In this document: positions 1 through 10,400 of the stretch, piece after piece | How positions within the stretch are numbered: the first letter of the stretch is position 1 | Layout of the letters: every line of letters begins with the position of its first letter | Position numbers and translations under genes: made by a program | From: Catenovulum sediminis | GTDB lineage: Bacteria > Pseudomonadota > Gammaproteobacteria > Enterobacterales > Alteromonadaceae | Length of the DNA stretch: 64,000 bases | Assembly (NCBI RefSeq): GCF_040270295.1 | Contig: NZ_JBELOE010000093.1 | Direction: 5' to 3' (one strand) | Notes under the pieces: generated by a model | What the model was told of the DNA's origin: nothing | The model's input: the letters and a program-made list of their open reading frames with translations, nothing else | Databases searched by the model: none

Positions 1-137
1 GCCCGAAGGGCAATGGCTATTTTAACCCTTAACGGCATTAGAATTCGTTTATTTAGAATCACTAAACCCCACTCATTCTGCTTTGTTAATGATTAAAATA
101 GTCTATTGCTCAAAAATAATACAAAGATTCACACGCC
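1..137. other. Intergenic edge, no gene supported
   Basis: No reading frame here looks coding. The first 11 bases form a small GC hairpin (GCCC-GAA-GGGC), which could be the end of something lying outside the window. Confidence 0.3.
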
Positions 138-926
138 CTAATACCTGTCAGTACTTTGAAATATTTTATCGGCTGACTGAGTGACAAAGCCCTGAAATAA
201 TTGACCATCGCTGAGCGTAAATCGCTCAGCGAATTCATAATAACAAGTCGGTATTTCAAACTTACCTTCAATAAAGTCAATTTTCTGCTTATCTGCTAAT
301 GTAGCAGATTGTTTTAGCCCATCACTTTCGTGCCCTTTAATTTCACCACCATGTGGATTAAGTGCGTAACCCGCCCTTTTCAGTTTTTGATTGACCTCTT
401 CAAGCTGCGTTTTCGGCAAGAGCTGATTAACATTCACTGTAAAATGATTTGCATGAAAGCCAAGCGCATACCACCAAGCAGCATATTCTGATTCTTCCGC
501 TAATCGACAATATATTGGGTAACTGGCCGGCCAAATACGTCCACGATACAAACAGTCTGCCGCTTGGCAAAAATCATCTGGTATATCATTGATAGCCTGT
601 TCAATAACGTTTTGCAGATAGGTACTGCACTGTGACATGGTTAATTGTGAAATAAATATTTTGGGCCAGCGCGGCCGTTGCAAATGAATAAAATACTGAG
701 CATCTAACTTTTTAGTGGCAAAATGATAACAATCAGCAGGCGTATAGCCCAATGTTAAAAAATGCTGCGCAAGCTGCTGTATATTCGTCTTTGCATGCGC
801 CATGGTGCGCAGCGCAATATGATCATTTGCTACCGCTTCATTTTCTGCCAATAACCTGTTTATAGCAGCTGCTTGCGGATTTAATGTTAAATAGTCTAAC
901 CAAAGCTGATTCATCAATGCATACAT
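138..926 (-). CDS. DUF1338 domain protein (HglS/YdcJ-like oxygenase fold)
   Basis: About 262 residues with the DUF1338 signature: an early NDHIALRT segment (His about residue 36), a central FHANHFTV segment and a late YYEFAER segment. In the characterised relative HglS (2-oxoadipate dioxygenase/decarboxylase) two His and one Glu bind the metal, and these segments supply equivalent residues. I start it at the ATG at 926, which has GAGG six bases upstream; an in-frame TTG at 938 has no better signal. It lies downstream of astD on the same strand, an arrangement I know from Shewanella-like genomes, so a role in amino-acid catabolism is likely. The substrate is not visible from sequence. Confidence 0.85.
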   Translation of the reverse strand: MYALMNQLWLDYLTLNPQAAAINRLLAENEAVANDHIALRTMAHAKTNIQQLAQHFLTLGYTPADCYHFATKKLDAQYFIHLQRPRWPKIFISQLTMSQCSTYLQNVIEQAINDIPDDFCQAADCLYRGRIWPASYPIYCRLAEESEYAAWWYALGFHANHFTVNVNQLLPKTQLEEVNQKLKRAGYALNPHGGEIKGHESDGLKQSATLADKQKIDFIEGKFEIPTCYYEFAERFTLSDGQLFQGFVTQSADKIFQSTDRY

Positions 927-1051
927 AACACACCTCAACTATCAGTATAGATGAGAAAATCAGACTTACTTATCAGTTTTTTCGACAAAAAGGTTACTTT
1001 TTATGCATTTTAATGTTAACTATAAGTATAAGAGAAAAAGGTATTATCATT

Positions 1052-1393
1052 ATGACGAAAAAGAACCGACTGCCTGAAGAGCAGAAATTAACGGTATTAT
1101 GCAGAGTTGAACCAGGCTCATTAGGCCCAACGGGGTTAGATTATGTTGAGGAGTACTGCCAGTTCGCTCAAAGCAAAATAGCACCGGTTGAATCCTGGTT
1201 AATAAACTGGAAAATTATCCCCCGTTATGACAAAAGTTTAGCGGAAACTGAATATAGTATTGCTGGCAAACGTATTACCAACGAACAAGCAGCCGCTTAC
1301 CTAGAGCACTTTGAAAAAGATCTTGAAGAAGTCGAAAATCAGTTACATGAAGTTATTTCACTGCTCATTGATAAATTTTTTGCCGACTCCTAA
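1052..1393 (+). CDS. Small conserved protein of unknown function
   Basis: A 113-residue soluble protein starting MTKKNRLPEEQ. I use the ATG at 1052 because AAAGG ends 10 bases before it; the in-frame ATG at 1013 adds 13 low-quality residues. There is no signal peptide or membrane segment. The C-terminal 35 residues are acidic and helical (heptad-like, EKDLEEVENQLHEVI). It contains a WxIxPRYD segment that I associate with a conserved marine gammaproteobacterial family without a known function. It is convergent with astD, with nine bases between them, and divergent from the DUF1338 gene. No function is assigned. Confidence 0.7.
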   Translation: MTKKNRLPEEQKLTVLCRVEPGSLGPTGLDYVEEYCQFAQSKIAPVESWLINWKIIPRYDKSLAETEYSIAGKRITNEQAAAYLEHFEKDLEEVENQLHEVISLLIDKFFADS

Positions 1394-1402
1394 CACACAA
1401 GC

Positions 1403-2890
1403 CTAATGCTGGGATGCATACCCAGAAGGTAATTTAGGCGGTAAAGTTAATGTCTCTGATTCCAATGACGCCGTCGGATATGCACAATAATCAGCAGCAT
1501 AAAAGGCACTTGGCCGCGCGTTACCACTTATGCCAACGCCGCCAAATGGCGCAGCACTACTGGCTCCCGTCAAAGGCTGATTCCAATTAATAATCCCCGC
1601 ACGGATCTCCCGATAAAACCTCTGGTATTGCTGTTTATCGTTTGTCAAAATACCAGCAGATAAACCATAGCGGGTATCATTTGCACGTTCGATTGCGTCT
1701 GCAAAATTGTGATAACGACTGACTAATAAAAGTGGGCCAAAATGCTCTTCATCTGCAAGCGACACGATATCCGTTACATCAATCAGACCGGGCGATAACA
1801 ACCCCGTAGACGCTTCTAATAATCGCATTGTATTCAAAACAACCGCGCCCTCTGCCAATAAATACTTTTGCTTATCCAGCAGACTCTCAGCTGCCTTAAA
1901 TGACACCAATGAGCCGTAATAAGGTGCAGGCTGCGCATCATAATGCCCAACGACAAGCTGCTTCAACTTATTACTTAACGCAACCAATAATTGCTCGCCA
2001 CTTTCATCATTTGGCACCAACAAACGACGAGCGCAGGTACACCTTTGCCCAGCAGTAATATACGCTGACTGTATAATATTAAATATACTGGCCTCGAGAT
2101 GCTGTTTATCAATGGCAGATGAACCTATAATTAATGGGTTATTACCGCCCATTTCCATCGCTAATATTTTTTCAGGCTGCATCATACAGGCCTGCTGAAT
2201 AGCAAACCCAGTTTGTGAACTGCCGGTAAAAAAGATACCGTCAACTTTAGGATGGTTAACCAATGCTTGACTGGTTTCTTTATCACCTTGCAATAAATTA
2301 AGAACCCCTGAAGGTAGACCAGCCTTAAGCCACATCCGTACCATTAACTCAGCGGTTTTCGGCGCTTGCTCACTAGGTTTAAATACAATACTGTTTCCAG
2401 CTAGTAAAGCGGGAACAATATGTCCGTTAGGTAAATGAGCCGGAAAATTAAAAGGCCCCAGAATGGCGCAAACACCACGGGCTTTATGCCGGGTAATGGC
2501 GTAACCATTTATGGTTTTGACCGTTTTTTTGCCAGTTCTTTGGTGATATGCACGGCGTGAAATTTCAATCTTGCCAATCACGGCATTTACTTCAGTTTCC
2601 GCTTCCCACAATGGTTTTCCTGTTTCTGCAGAGATAGTATGTACTAAGATTGTTTTGTATTCTTGTATCAGCTTTGCAAACGCGCGGCATATATCTAAAC
2701 GTTTGTTAAAATGACAGTTTCGCCAAGCTTTACCTGCCTGATACGCAGCCTGAACAGCCAAATCAACCTGTGCGGATGAAGCTGCCTGCCCTTGCCAAAC
2801 TTCGGTGGTTTTACAGGGGTCTATTTTCTGCAAATTCGGCCCTTCACCGACTAACCAAGTATCATTGATACAGTGCACTTTGTTTGACAT
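1403..2890 (-). CDS. astD: N-succinylglutamate 5-semialdehyde dehydrogenase
   Basis: 495 residues of the aldehyde dehydrogenase superfamily. It oxidises N-succinylglutamate semialdehyde to N-succinylglutamate with NAD+, step four of the arginine succinyltransferase pathway. Visible active-site elements: FNFPAH (Asn148), the KPSEQ cofactor segment (Lys171), FFTGSS (221-225), general base Glu246 in EMGGNN, and nucleophile Cys284 in AGQRCTC. Length and motif spacing match AstD. The start ATG has GAGGG about eight bases upstream. It follows astA by 39 bases and is the last ast gene present; astB and astE are not in this window. Confidence 0.95.
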   Translation of the reverse strand: MSNKVHCINDTWLVGEGPNLQKIDPCKTTEVWQGQAASSAQVDLAVQAAYQAGKAWRNCHFNKRLDICRAFAKLIQEYKTILVHTISAETGKPLWEAETEVNAVIGKIEISRRAYHQRTGKKTVKTINGYAITRHKARGVCAILGPFNFPAHLPNGHIVPALLAGNSIVFKPSEQAPKTAELMVRMWLKAGLPSGVLNLLQGDKETSQALVNHPKVDGIFFTGSSQTGFAIQQACMMQPEKILAMEMGGNNPLIIGSSAIDKQHLEASIFNIIQSAYITAGQRCTCARRLLVPNDESGEQLLVALSNKLKQLVVGHYDAQPAPYYGSLVSFKAAESLLDKQKYLLAEGAVVLNTMRLLEASTGLLSPGLIDVTDIVSLADEEHFGPLLLVSRYHNFADAIERANDTRYGLSAGILTNDKQQYQRFYREIRAGIINWNQPLTGASSAAPFGGVGISGNARPSAFYAADYCAYPTASLESETLTLPPKLPSGYASQH

Positions 2891-2929
2891 AAAATAACCC
2901 TCATATGATTATTTGTTACATCGGTAATA

Positions 2930-3967
2930 TTAAACAAGCGCCAAAATGCGCGCAGAATCGTGTTTTTTAAGCCCTAACAACTCGGCATCCGAGCTACTTA
3001 AAAGAATCCGGTTAGATATTTCATCCAACTGAGATTGCGCAATCGCCGCTCTAAAATTTTTAACCCGAGTGTTGCATATCAAAAAATGCTGCATTCCGCC
3101 GGCTTGCTCGCCTGTTTGCAAAGCAACGGAAACTTTACGTGAGTTTTTAACACTATTAATTTGATGCAACTCGGCTTCAACGGTCGGTCCGCCATCAAAG
3201 ATATCGATATAACCATTAAAGCGAAAAGACTCCGCCTCTAATAAGCTCAATGCCGGAGCAGTTTGTGGGTGCACCTTACCAATAACAGCCTGCGCTTTAG
3301 AACTTAACAATCTCGTGTAAATGGGAAATTTCGGCATCAGTTCAGCGATAAAGGCTTTATTGCCAATGCCGCTCAAATAATCGGCTGTAGGAAAGTCTAT
3401 GCGAAAAAAATTATCTTCTAACCAGTCCCAAAATGGAGAATGTCCAGATTCATCTAAAACACCACGCATTTCCGCAAAAATACGGCTATTAAAACGGTTT
3501 CGATGCTCAGCCATAAACATAAAACGAAATTTAGACAACAACTTACCAGCGTTTTGTCCCCTGGCTTGTGGTGCCAAAAATAAACTGCCAATTTCGGTCG
3601 CACCCGTGTAGTCATTACATAAAATAAGCACGTCTAACGGGTTGTATATACCAAGCTTAGGGGAACTATGAACCACTTTGGAAATCCGATAATGATAAAA
3701 TGCATCATCCAAACCAACAGATGATTCAATACCACTGGTGCCTAGAATCTCTCCACTAATTGTATCTTCTAACACAAATAGATAGCTCTGCTTAGTTTGA
3801 GAGAACGCAAAATCAGACTCAAGGTTAATCGCAGCAACACTGGCTTCAATTTTCTTAGCCAGAATATTTTTATCATTCGGTAACGAGGTAAAACCGTGCC
3901 CAGTTGCCTGAGCAATTACCAGTAAAGCATCAATGTCACGCGCTTCAATAGGACGAACTAACAACAT
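2930..3967 (-). CDS. astA: Arginine N-succinyltransferase
   Basis: 345 residues, the usual AstA length. It transfers succinyl from succinyl-CoA to the alpha-amino group of arginine, the first step of the AST pathway. It has the family's GNAT-like N-terminal half (MLLVRPIEARDIDALL), the EIGSLFLAP-ARGQNAGKLLSKFRFMFMA acyl-CoA-binding region and the late FDGGPTVEAE signature. The single-polypeptide form suggests a homomeric enzyme rather than the AruF/AruG pair of pseudomonads, but this is inference. It sits between astC and astD on the same strand. Confidence 0.95.
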   Translation of the reverse strand: MLLVRPIEARDIDALLVIAQATGHGFTSLPNDKNILAKKIEASVAAINLESDFAFSQTKQSYLFVLEDTISGEILGTSGIESSVGLDDAFYHYRISKVVHSSPKLGIYNPLDVLILCNDYTGATEIGSLFLAPQARGQNAGKLLSKFRFMFMAEHRNRFNSRIFAEMRGVLDESGHSPFWDWLEDNFFRIDFPTADYLSGIGNKAFIAELMPKFPIYTRLLSSKAQAVIGKVHPQTAPALSLLEAESFRFNGYIDIFDGGPTVEAELHQINSVKNSRKVSVALQTGEQAGGMQHFLICNTRVKNFRAAIAQSQLDEISNRILLSSSDAELLGLKKHDSARILALV

Positions 3968-4099
3968 ACAGCTCCTCCAAGCGGAAAGATATTTGTATAT
4001 TGTTTAAATTATAGTCGGTAATTAAAAAGACGCGTCCAAGATACTTGCAACGCGCCTTAAATGTCCTTCCTTGCAGCTTAATAAAGGTTGGTTATTCGC

Positions 4100-5320
4100 T
4101 TAATCACCAGCGACTACGCGCGCAACCGCTTTATCGAAACGTAAAAACCCTTCTTCAATATCCTGCGGTTCAACAATTAATGAAGGTGCAAAGCGCACTA
4201 CGTTTGGACCGGCAACCAAGCACATTAAACCTTGCTCAACAGAGGCTGCGATAAACTCTTTAGCACGCCCTTCATGTGCTTGATTCATGACCGCCCCTAA
4301 TAACAGCCCCTTCCCTCTAATTTCAGAAAATACATCATATTTTTGATTAATTTGCTGCAATTTATCGCGAAACAACCTTTCTCTTGTTTCAATCCCTTGT
4401 AACACTTCTGCTGTATTGACGATGTCAAAAGCTGCTTCGGCAACCGCACAAGCCAATGGATTACCGCCATAGGTTGTACCATGTGTACCAAACTTTAAGT
4501 GTTGACCAATCTCATCTGTTGTTAAGATGCCACCAATTGGAAATCCACCACCTAAAGACTTAGCAGTAGACAAAATATCCGGTGTCACGCCGTAAGCCTG
4601 ATACATGTACAAGTGTCCACTTCTGCCAAAGCCTGTTTGCACTTCATCAAAGATAAGCAGTGCATTGTGCTTGTCACAAAGAGCGCGTACACCTTTAATA
4701 AACGCATCTGTCGCTGGGGTAACCCCACCTTCACCCAACATCGGCTCCATAATTACGGCACAGGTGTTATCTGAAATCAGCGCTTCTAATGACGCTAAAT
4801 CATTGTACGTTGCATGATCAATGGCACCAGGTTTAGGCCCAAAACCATCTGAATAGGCCGCTTGACCACCGGCGGTTACAGTAAAAAACGTGCGGCCATG
4901 AAAAGATTGATTAAACGAGATAATTTGGTTTTTCTGCTCGCCATATTTTTCCAGTGCGTAACGTCTTGCCAGCTTTAGCGCAGCTTCATTTGCCTCGGCA
5001 CCGGAATTACAAAAAAACACTTTATCGGCAAAAGTCGAAGCCACTAACTTTTTGGCCAATCTTAACGCGGGCTCATTTGTCCATACATTACTGACATGCC
5101 ATAACTTCTGACTTTGCTCCTGAATAGCCTGAACCAATGCCGGATGACAATGCCCCAAACAGTTCACCGCGATCCCACCAGAGAAATCAATGTACTCTCG
5201 ACCATCCTGATCCCATACATGAGAACCATCCCCTTTTACAGGCACAACACTTTGAGGTGCATAGTTAGGCAACATGACCTCGTCAAAAGTCGCTCGGTTG
5301 ACATGTAACATATTCGACAT
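4100..5320 (-). CDS. astC: Succinylornithine/acetylornithine aminotransferase
   Basis: 406 residues from the ATG at 5320, chosen because GGAGAG lies eight bases upstream; the in-frame start 36 bases earlier lacks this. It is a class-III PLP aminotransferase: FCNSGAEANE cofactor loop, FDEVQTGFGR with the PLP-nitrogen Asp (about residue 225), and Schiff-base Lys in STAKSLGGGFPIGG (about residue 254). In this operon it should convert N-succinylornithine to succinylglutamate semialdehyde. AstC and ArgD are interchangeable by sequence, so a dual biosynthetic role is possible. It is the first gene of the ast operon, with the leader between it and the divergent mfd. Confidence 0.93.
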   Translation of the reverse strand: MSNMLHVNRATFDEVMLPNYAPQSVVPVKGDGSHVWDQDGREYIDFSGGIAVNCLGHCHPALVQAIQEQSQKLWHVSNVWTNEPALRLAKKLVASTFADKVFFCNSGAEANEAALKLARRYALEKYGEQKNQIISFNQSFHGRTFFTVTAGGQAAYSDGFGPKPGAIDHATYNDLASLEALISDNTCAVIMEPMLGEGGVTPATDAFIKGVRALCDKHNALLIFDEVQTGFGRSGHLYMYQAYGVTPDILSTAKSLGGGFPIGGILTTDEIGQHLKFGTHGTTYGGNPLACAVAEAAFDIVNTAEVLQGIETRERLFRDKLQQINQKYDVFSEIRGKGLLLGAVMNQAHEGRAKEFIAASVEQGLMCLVAGPNVVRFAPSLIVEPQDIEEGFLRFDKAVARVVAGD

Positions 5321-5501
5321 TTTTGAAACTCTCCATAAAAAATCTAAATCCCGCAAAGCGGACCATCCCCGTTAAACTTTCATCTGTAATCTGTTGTAAA
5401 AACACATTTTAAACATACAATCAGGGGTTAATATTGAGGTTTTTTTGCGTTGCTCAATAGCATAGTTCAATATCAATAAATATAAACCATCTATCCGCGC
5501 C

Positions 5502-5519
5502 TTTAAACAAATATTCATG
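5502..5519 (-). promoter_or_regulatory. Possible weak ArgR box upstream of astC
   Basis: The 18-base stretch compares with the ARG box (wnTGAATwwwwATTCAnw) with one perfect half-site (ATTCA) and three mismatches elsewhere. Its position in the astC-mfd divergent region fits ArgR control of ast genes, but one good half-site can arise by chance in AT-rich DNA. Confidence 0.2.
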
Positions 5520-5608
5520 TGTTTTTCACTAAAGCAACGTTCAAGTCTTGGACTCAGGGGCAAACTTGATTACACTTGCGTCAACTTAATGTTTAATACC
5601 TAAGATGC

Positions 5609-8600
5609 ATGAATTTCTGCGAAATAACTCAACCAGCTCAACCACTGAAAAAATCCGACCATATAAAATGGGGCCAATTACACGGTAGCAGTAGCGCGTT
5701 TGCAATCAGCCAACTGAGTTTACATCAATCAGAACCTGTTGTGGTGATCACACCCGATACAGCGTCTGCGCTCAGATTATCCGCAGAAATAGACTCTTTA
5801 TTAACAGAAAAAGGGTTGAACGCCTATTATTTCCCAGATTGGGAAACCTTGCCATACGATACCTTTTCACCACATCAGGACATTATTTCACAACGCTTAC
5901 ATACCTTGCATCGCTTACAACAAAAACAAGGTGTCTATGTGGTATCGGTTAATACCTTGTTGATGCGTATGGCACCGCCTGATTATTTGGCTCAATATAG
6001 TTTAATCTTAAATAAAAATGATAAGCTGAATATTGATTCAATGCGCGAACGCCTCACTTATGCTGGCTATCGAATAGTTGACCAAGTTATGGAGCACGGT
6101 GAATTCAGTGTCAGAGGATCGTTGCTAGATTTATTTCCTATGGGTAGTCAGTCGCCATTTAGAATTGATTTTTTTGATGATGAAGTTGACTCGATTCGTG
6201 TTTTTGATCCGGAAACACAACGCAGTGGCGATCAAATCGAATCAGTCGATTTACTGCCAGCGCATGAATTTCCAACTGACGACGCAGGCATCGAAAAATT
6301 CCGCCAAAACTGGCGCAACAAATTTGAACCCAGTACCGACAAAGAATCAATATACTACCAAGTCAGTAAAAAAATCATGCCGGCGGGTATTGAGTATTAT
6401 CTGCCATTGTTTTTTGATAACACCAGTAGTTTGTTTGACCACCTGCCAAACAACACGCAAATTGTTTTTAGTGAGTCGATTGAAACGTCCTGCAAGCACT
6501 TTAGGGATGATGTTCTTAAACGTTACGAAAACCGCAGATATGACGTACGTCGCCCGCTGTTACAACCGAACGATCTATTTTTAACCATTGAAGAGCTATT
6601 TAGCGAACTGAAAAAGTTTGCCCGTATCGAGTTACACAGCAGTACCTTAGAAAGCAAAACAGGTCGCTACAACTTCGCGACCCAGCCGCTGCCGGATATT
6701 GCGATCAATGCTCAACTGAACGCCCCCTATCAAAAGTTAAACGACTTTGTTCAACAAGAAGTCGCACGTGTATTATTTATCGTAGAATCGCAAGGTCGCC
6801 GCGAAACACTACTCGACCTTTTAAAACAAGCAAAAATAAAACCAAAAGAATACAAAGGGTTAGCAAATTTCCTTAAAAACAATGCCCAATATGGCATTGT
6901 TGTCGCGGACATAGAACATAGTTTTATCTGTGATATTAACGGACAAAAAATTGCCGTTATTACAGAAACAGAATTATTGGGCAATCGTGTCAGCCAAAGA
7001 CGCAGGCGTAGCAGCGCCAAGGGGCAAAGCGCTTCTACTGAGTCAGTGGTTAAAAACCTCGCCGAGCTGAGTGTAGGTCAGCCAGTTGTCCACTTAAATC
7101 ATGGTGTCGGTCGATACCTTGGCTTACAGACAATTGACGCAGCAGGCGTCGCAACTGAATTTGTCACCATAGAATACGCCGATTCAAAACTATATGTTCC
7201 GGTTTCAGCATTGCACCTGATCGCCCGTTATACAGGCGGTGATGTAGAACACGCGCCACTGCATAAACTCAGCAGTGATGCGTGGGATAAAGCCAAACGC
7301 AAGGCCCTTGAGAAAGTGCGCGATGTCGCGGCTGAACTGTTAGATATTTACGCTAGGCGTAATGCAAAACCGGGTTATAAATTTGAATTAGACAGTGAAC
7401 AATACCGTCAGTTTAGTGCTGGCTTCCCGTTTGAAGAAACCCAAGATCAATTAGATGCAATTCAAAATGTCATGGCCGATATGCAATCGCCTAATGCGAT
7501 GGACAGATTGGTCTGTGGTGATGTGGGTTTTGGTAAAACTGAAGTTGCGATGCGTGCTGCATTTATTTCAGTTAACGCCGGCAAACAAGTCGCGGTATTA
7601 GTGCCTACAACCCTATTGGCTCAGCAACACTTTGAAAACTTTAAAGACAGGTTTGCCGACTGGCCGGTAGAAGTAGAAGTATTATCACGCTTTAAATCGA
7701 CCAAGCAGCAAAATGAAATACTTAAACGCGTCAGTGAAGGCAAAGTCGATATCATTATTGGTACACATAAACTGTTGTCGAAAGACATTAAGTTTAAAGA
7801 CCTTGGCTTACTGGTAGTAGATGAAGAACACAGGTTTGGCGTTAAACAAAAAGAATTGATTAAATCACGAAGAGCGGACGTGGATATACTCACCTTAACC
7901 GCAACACCTATTCCGCGAACATTGAATATGGCAATGAGTGGCATGCGGGATTTATCTATCATAGCAACCCCCCCGAAAAAACGCTTGTCAGTGAAAACTT
8001 TTGTCCGTCAATATGACGATGATCTCGTCAAAGAAGCAGTATCACGTGAAATTATGCGTGGTGGACAGGTTTATTATCTGCATAACTCTGTCGATACAAT
8101 CGAAAAAACAGCCACGAATATCCGAGAATTATTGCCAGAAGCCAATGTGATTGTGGCGCACGGGCAGATGCGCGAGCGTGAGCTAGAGCAAGTGATGTCA
8201 GACTTTTACCACCAAAGATATAATGTCTTAGTGTGTACAACTATTATTGAAACGGGTATCGACATTCCAAGTGCAAATACCATTATCATCGACAGAGCAG
8301 ATAATTTTGGTCTGGCGCAATTACACCAGTTAAGAGGTCGTGTGGGTCGTTCGCATCATCAAGCTTACGCATATTTAATGACACCACATCCCAAACGCAT
8401 GACAAAAGATGCATTAAAACGACTGGAAGCCATTGAACAATTAGAAGACTTAGGCGCTGGTTTTGCACTGGCCACACACGATTTAGAAATTAGGGGTGCC
8501 GGTGAGCTATTGGGTGAAGATCAAAGCGGACAAATCAGCTCAATCGGATTTTCACTGTATATGGAAATGTTAGAGCAAGCTGTTGAGTCGCTAAAACAAG

Positions 8601-9082
8601 GCAAAGAACCTTCGCTTGACTCAGTTTTACAAAACCAAACAGAAATGGAGCTTCGCATCCCTGCACTATTGCCAGATGATTACATCCCAGACGTCAATAT
8701 ACGCTTGTCCTTATACAAACGACTGGCCAGTTGCAATACTGAAGACGAACTAGACGATTTCCAAATCGAATTGATAGACCGCTTTGGATTATTGCCCGAC
8801 GCAACAAGAAACCTCATCAAAATCAATCAGTTTAAACTGAAAGCTGCCAAAGCAGGCATCAAAAAGATAGATGCTGGACCAAGAGGTGGGGTCATAGAGT
8901 TTAGCTCATCAACAAAAGTTGACCCGGCATTCATTATCGGCTTAATTCAATCACAACCCAAAGTGTATGGTATGGGTGGACCGGATAAGTTAAGGTTCAA
9001 CATAATCGCAGAGGATACCCGTGAACGTTTGAAACTGGTAGAATCTATGATTAACGAATTTACTCAAAAACTTTCTGCTTAA
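5609..9082 (+). CDS. mfd: Transcription-repair coupling factor Mfd
   Basis: 1157 residues, the normal Mfd length. It displaces RNA polymerase stalled at lesions and recruits UvrA. Domain order is complete: an N-terminal UvrB-homology module (about 1-400), a CarD-like RNA-polymerase interaction domain (about 485-560, beginning LSVGQPVVHLNHGVGRY), RecG-type helicase lobes with Walker A GDVGFGKT (637-644) and DEEH box (738-741), a TRG region, and the C-terminal UvrA-masking domain (about 1010-1150). It is followed after 13 bases by csiV, a neighbour order conserved in Shewanella- and Vibrio-type genomes. Confidence 0.98.
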   Translation: MNFCEITQPAQPLKKSDHIKWGQLHGSSSAFAISQLSLHQSEPVVVITPDTASALRLSAEIDSLLTEKGLNAYYFPDWETLPYDTFSPHQDIISQRLHTLHRLQQKQGVYVVSVNTLLMRMAPPDYLAQYSLILNKNDKLNIDSMRERLTYAGYRIVDQVMEHGEFSVRGSLLDLFPMGSQSPFRIDFFDDEVDSIRVFDPETQRSGDQIESVDLLPAHEFPTDDAGIEKFRQNWRNKFEPSTDKESIYYQVSKKIMPAGIEYYLPLFFDNTSSLFDHLPNNTQIVFSESIETSCKHFRDDVLKRYENRRYDVRRPLLQPNDLFLTIEELFSELKKFARIELHSSTLESKTGRYNFATQPLPDIAINAQLNAPYQKLNDFVQQEVARVLFIVESQGRRETLLDLLKQAKIKPKEYKGLANFLKNNAQYGIVVADIEHSFICDINGQKIAVITETELLGNRVSQRRRRSSAKGQSASTESVVKNLAELSVGQPVVHLNHGVGRYLGLQTIDAAGVATEFVTIEYADSKLYVPVSALHLIARYTGGDVEHAPLHKLSSDAWDKAKRKALEKVRDVAAELLDIYARRNAKPGYKFELDSEQYRQFSAGFPFEETQDQLDAIQNVMADMQSPNAMDRLVCGDVGFGKTEVAMRAAFISVNAGKQVAVLVPTTLLAQQHFENFKDRFADWPVEVEVLSRFKSTKQQNEILKRVSEGKVDIIIGTHKLLSKDIKFKDLGLLVVDEEHRFGVKQKELIKSRRADVDILTLTATPIPRTLNMAMSGMRDLSIIATPPKKRLSVKTFVRQYDDDLVKEAVSREIMRGGQVYYLHNSVDTIEKTATNIRELLPEANVIVAHGQMRERELEQVMSDFYHQRYNVLVCTTIIETGIDIPSANTIIIDRADNFGLAQLHQLRGRVGRSHHQAYAYLMTPHPKRMTKDALKRLEAIEQLEDLGAGFALATHDLEIRGAGELLGEDQSGQISSIGFSLYMEMLEQAVESLKQGKEPSLDSVLQNQTEMELRIPALLPDDYIPDVNIRLSLYKRLASCNTEDELDDFQIELIDRFGLLPDATRNLIKINQFKLKAAKAGIKKIDAGPRGGVIEFSSSTKVDPAFIIGLIQSQPKVYGMGGPDKLRFNIIAEDTRERLKLVESMINEFTQKLSA

Positions 9083-9095
9083 ATCGGGATATTTA

Positions 9096-10400
9096 ATGGA
9101 AAAAATAATACGCGCGCTGTGCATAGCAGGTCTTTTGGTGAGCAGCCCGAATGTTTTTGCAGAGCGCTGGTTTGAGATTGAATTACTCATTTTTAGCCAT
9201 GACAGTAGCTCTGATAATTTGCAGGAAAATTTTGACGCTAAAATTCAACCAATAATGGTCAACGATGCGCGCGATCTACTGAGCCCGATATACCAACCAG
9301 ATATCGACACAATCCGTAATTTATTACCCGAATGTCAAATCGTTAACCCGTATCAACCCAGCTTACAAATCAACTTGCATAATCAAGAGCTAGAGCCACA
9401 GGCAATGTCTGCTGGCGCACAAAGTGACAGTGCAGCCGATTTAAGCACACAACTGGTGTTGGATTTAAACCTTGCCAGCCGTCGCAAAAACGACTTTATT
9501 GAATCACTGGTCTTTCCAATCGATGCTGCGAGTTGGCATTATGACTTTGACTGCCGAATCCCCGAACCCAGTATGTTAAACCCTGAACGAGAGTCATTAA
9601 TAGCATTAGATAAAAGTCTGTATTGGGCACAACTGCCACGCCGTGTCACACAAACCGTAGATGAATACCGAGACGAACCGTATCTATTGAACGATGAGCA
9701 TTTGCAATTTAAAGAGCTAGCAGCAAAGTTTCGTTGGCGTAAGGATATTATGCCACTGATGCACTTAGCTTGGCGCCAACCGGTTGAAGCTGAAAACCAA
9801 GAAACACCTTGGCGTATCTTTGCAGGTAACAACTATACAAAAGAGTTTGATTATTTCGGCGAGCCACTGATAAAAGTCGATACCAATCAAACCCTGATAC
9901 CGGGATCAGAAAGCGATTTACGACAACCTGAAATCGTGCTCGCCGATGAAGCGTTAAATCACCAAAAGATCTTAAATAATATTCAAGATGTGCTGATAAA
10001 AATCGAAAACAAAGAATGGTCAGCCGAAAACGCACTGTTTGAAAAACAACAGGAAATCTGGCTCGCACAGCAACAAATAGCCGGAACCCCAAAAAATGTC
10101 TGGCAATTAGATGGTTTATTTAAAATTTATTTACGTCATTATTTGTTTATTGAAACAGAATTTAATGTGCGTAAGGTTGGACCGCACCCCAAACGGGTAC
10201 TTGCCGACAAAGCCTTAACAGCGAAAAGCAGTACAGCTGGTTTTGAGCATAAAGATACCTTCTTATACCCCTATCATTTTAAGCAGAACAGGCGTATCCG
10301 CTCGGGTGAAATTCATTACTTTGATCACCCTGAAATGGGTATAGTGCTGCAAGTAAGAAGGTATACTAAACCCGAGCGACCGCAATCAGATATTGAATAA
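9096..10400 (+). CDS. csiV: CsiV-family exported protein
   Basis: 434 residues with a clear N-terminal signal peptide (cleavage predicted after VFA, about residue 22) followed by RWFEIELLIF, typical of CsiV. Vibrio CsiV is a periplasmic peptidoglycan-binding partner needed to activate the penicillin-binding protein regulator LpoA. The C-terminal region (KIYLRHYLFIETEFNVR and the late IRSGEIHYFDHPEMGIVLQVR) is the conserved core. Identity rests on this motif pattern and on the position directly downstream of mfd. Whether the cell-wall role is retained is inference. Confidence 0.82.
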   Translation: MEKIIRALCIAGLLVSSPNVFAERWFEIELLIFSHDSSSDNLQENFDAKIQPIMVNDARDLLSPIYQPDIDTIRNLLPECQIVNPYQPSLQINLHNQELEPQAMSAGAQSDSAADLSTQLVLDLNLASRRKNDFIESLVFPIDAASWHYDFDCRIPEPSMLNPERESLIALDKSLYWAQLPRRVTQTVDEYRDEPYLLNDEHLQFKELAAKFRWRKDIMPLMHLAWRQPVEAENQETPWRIFAGNNYTKEFDYFGEPLIKVDTNQTLIPGSESDLRQPEIVLADEALNHQKILNNIQDVLIKIENKEWSAENALFEKQQEIWLAQQQIAGTPKNVWQLDGLFKIYLRHYLFIETEFNVRKVGPHPKRVLADKALTAKSSTAGFEHKDTFLYPYHFKQNRRIRSGEIHYFDHPEMGIVLQVRRYTKPERPQSDIE

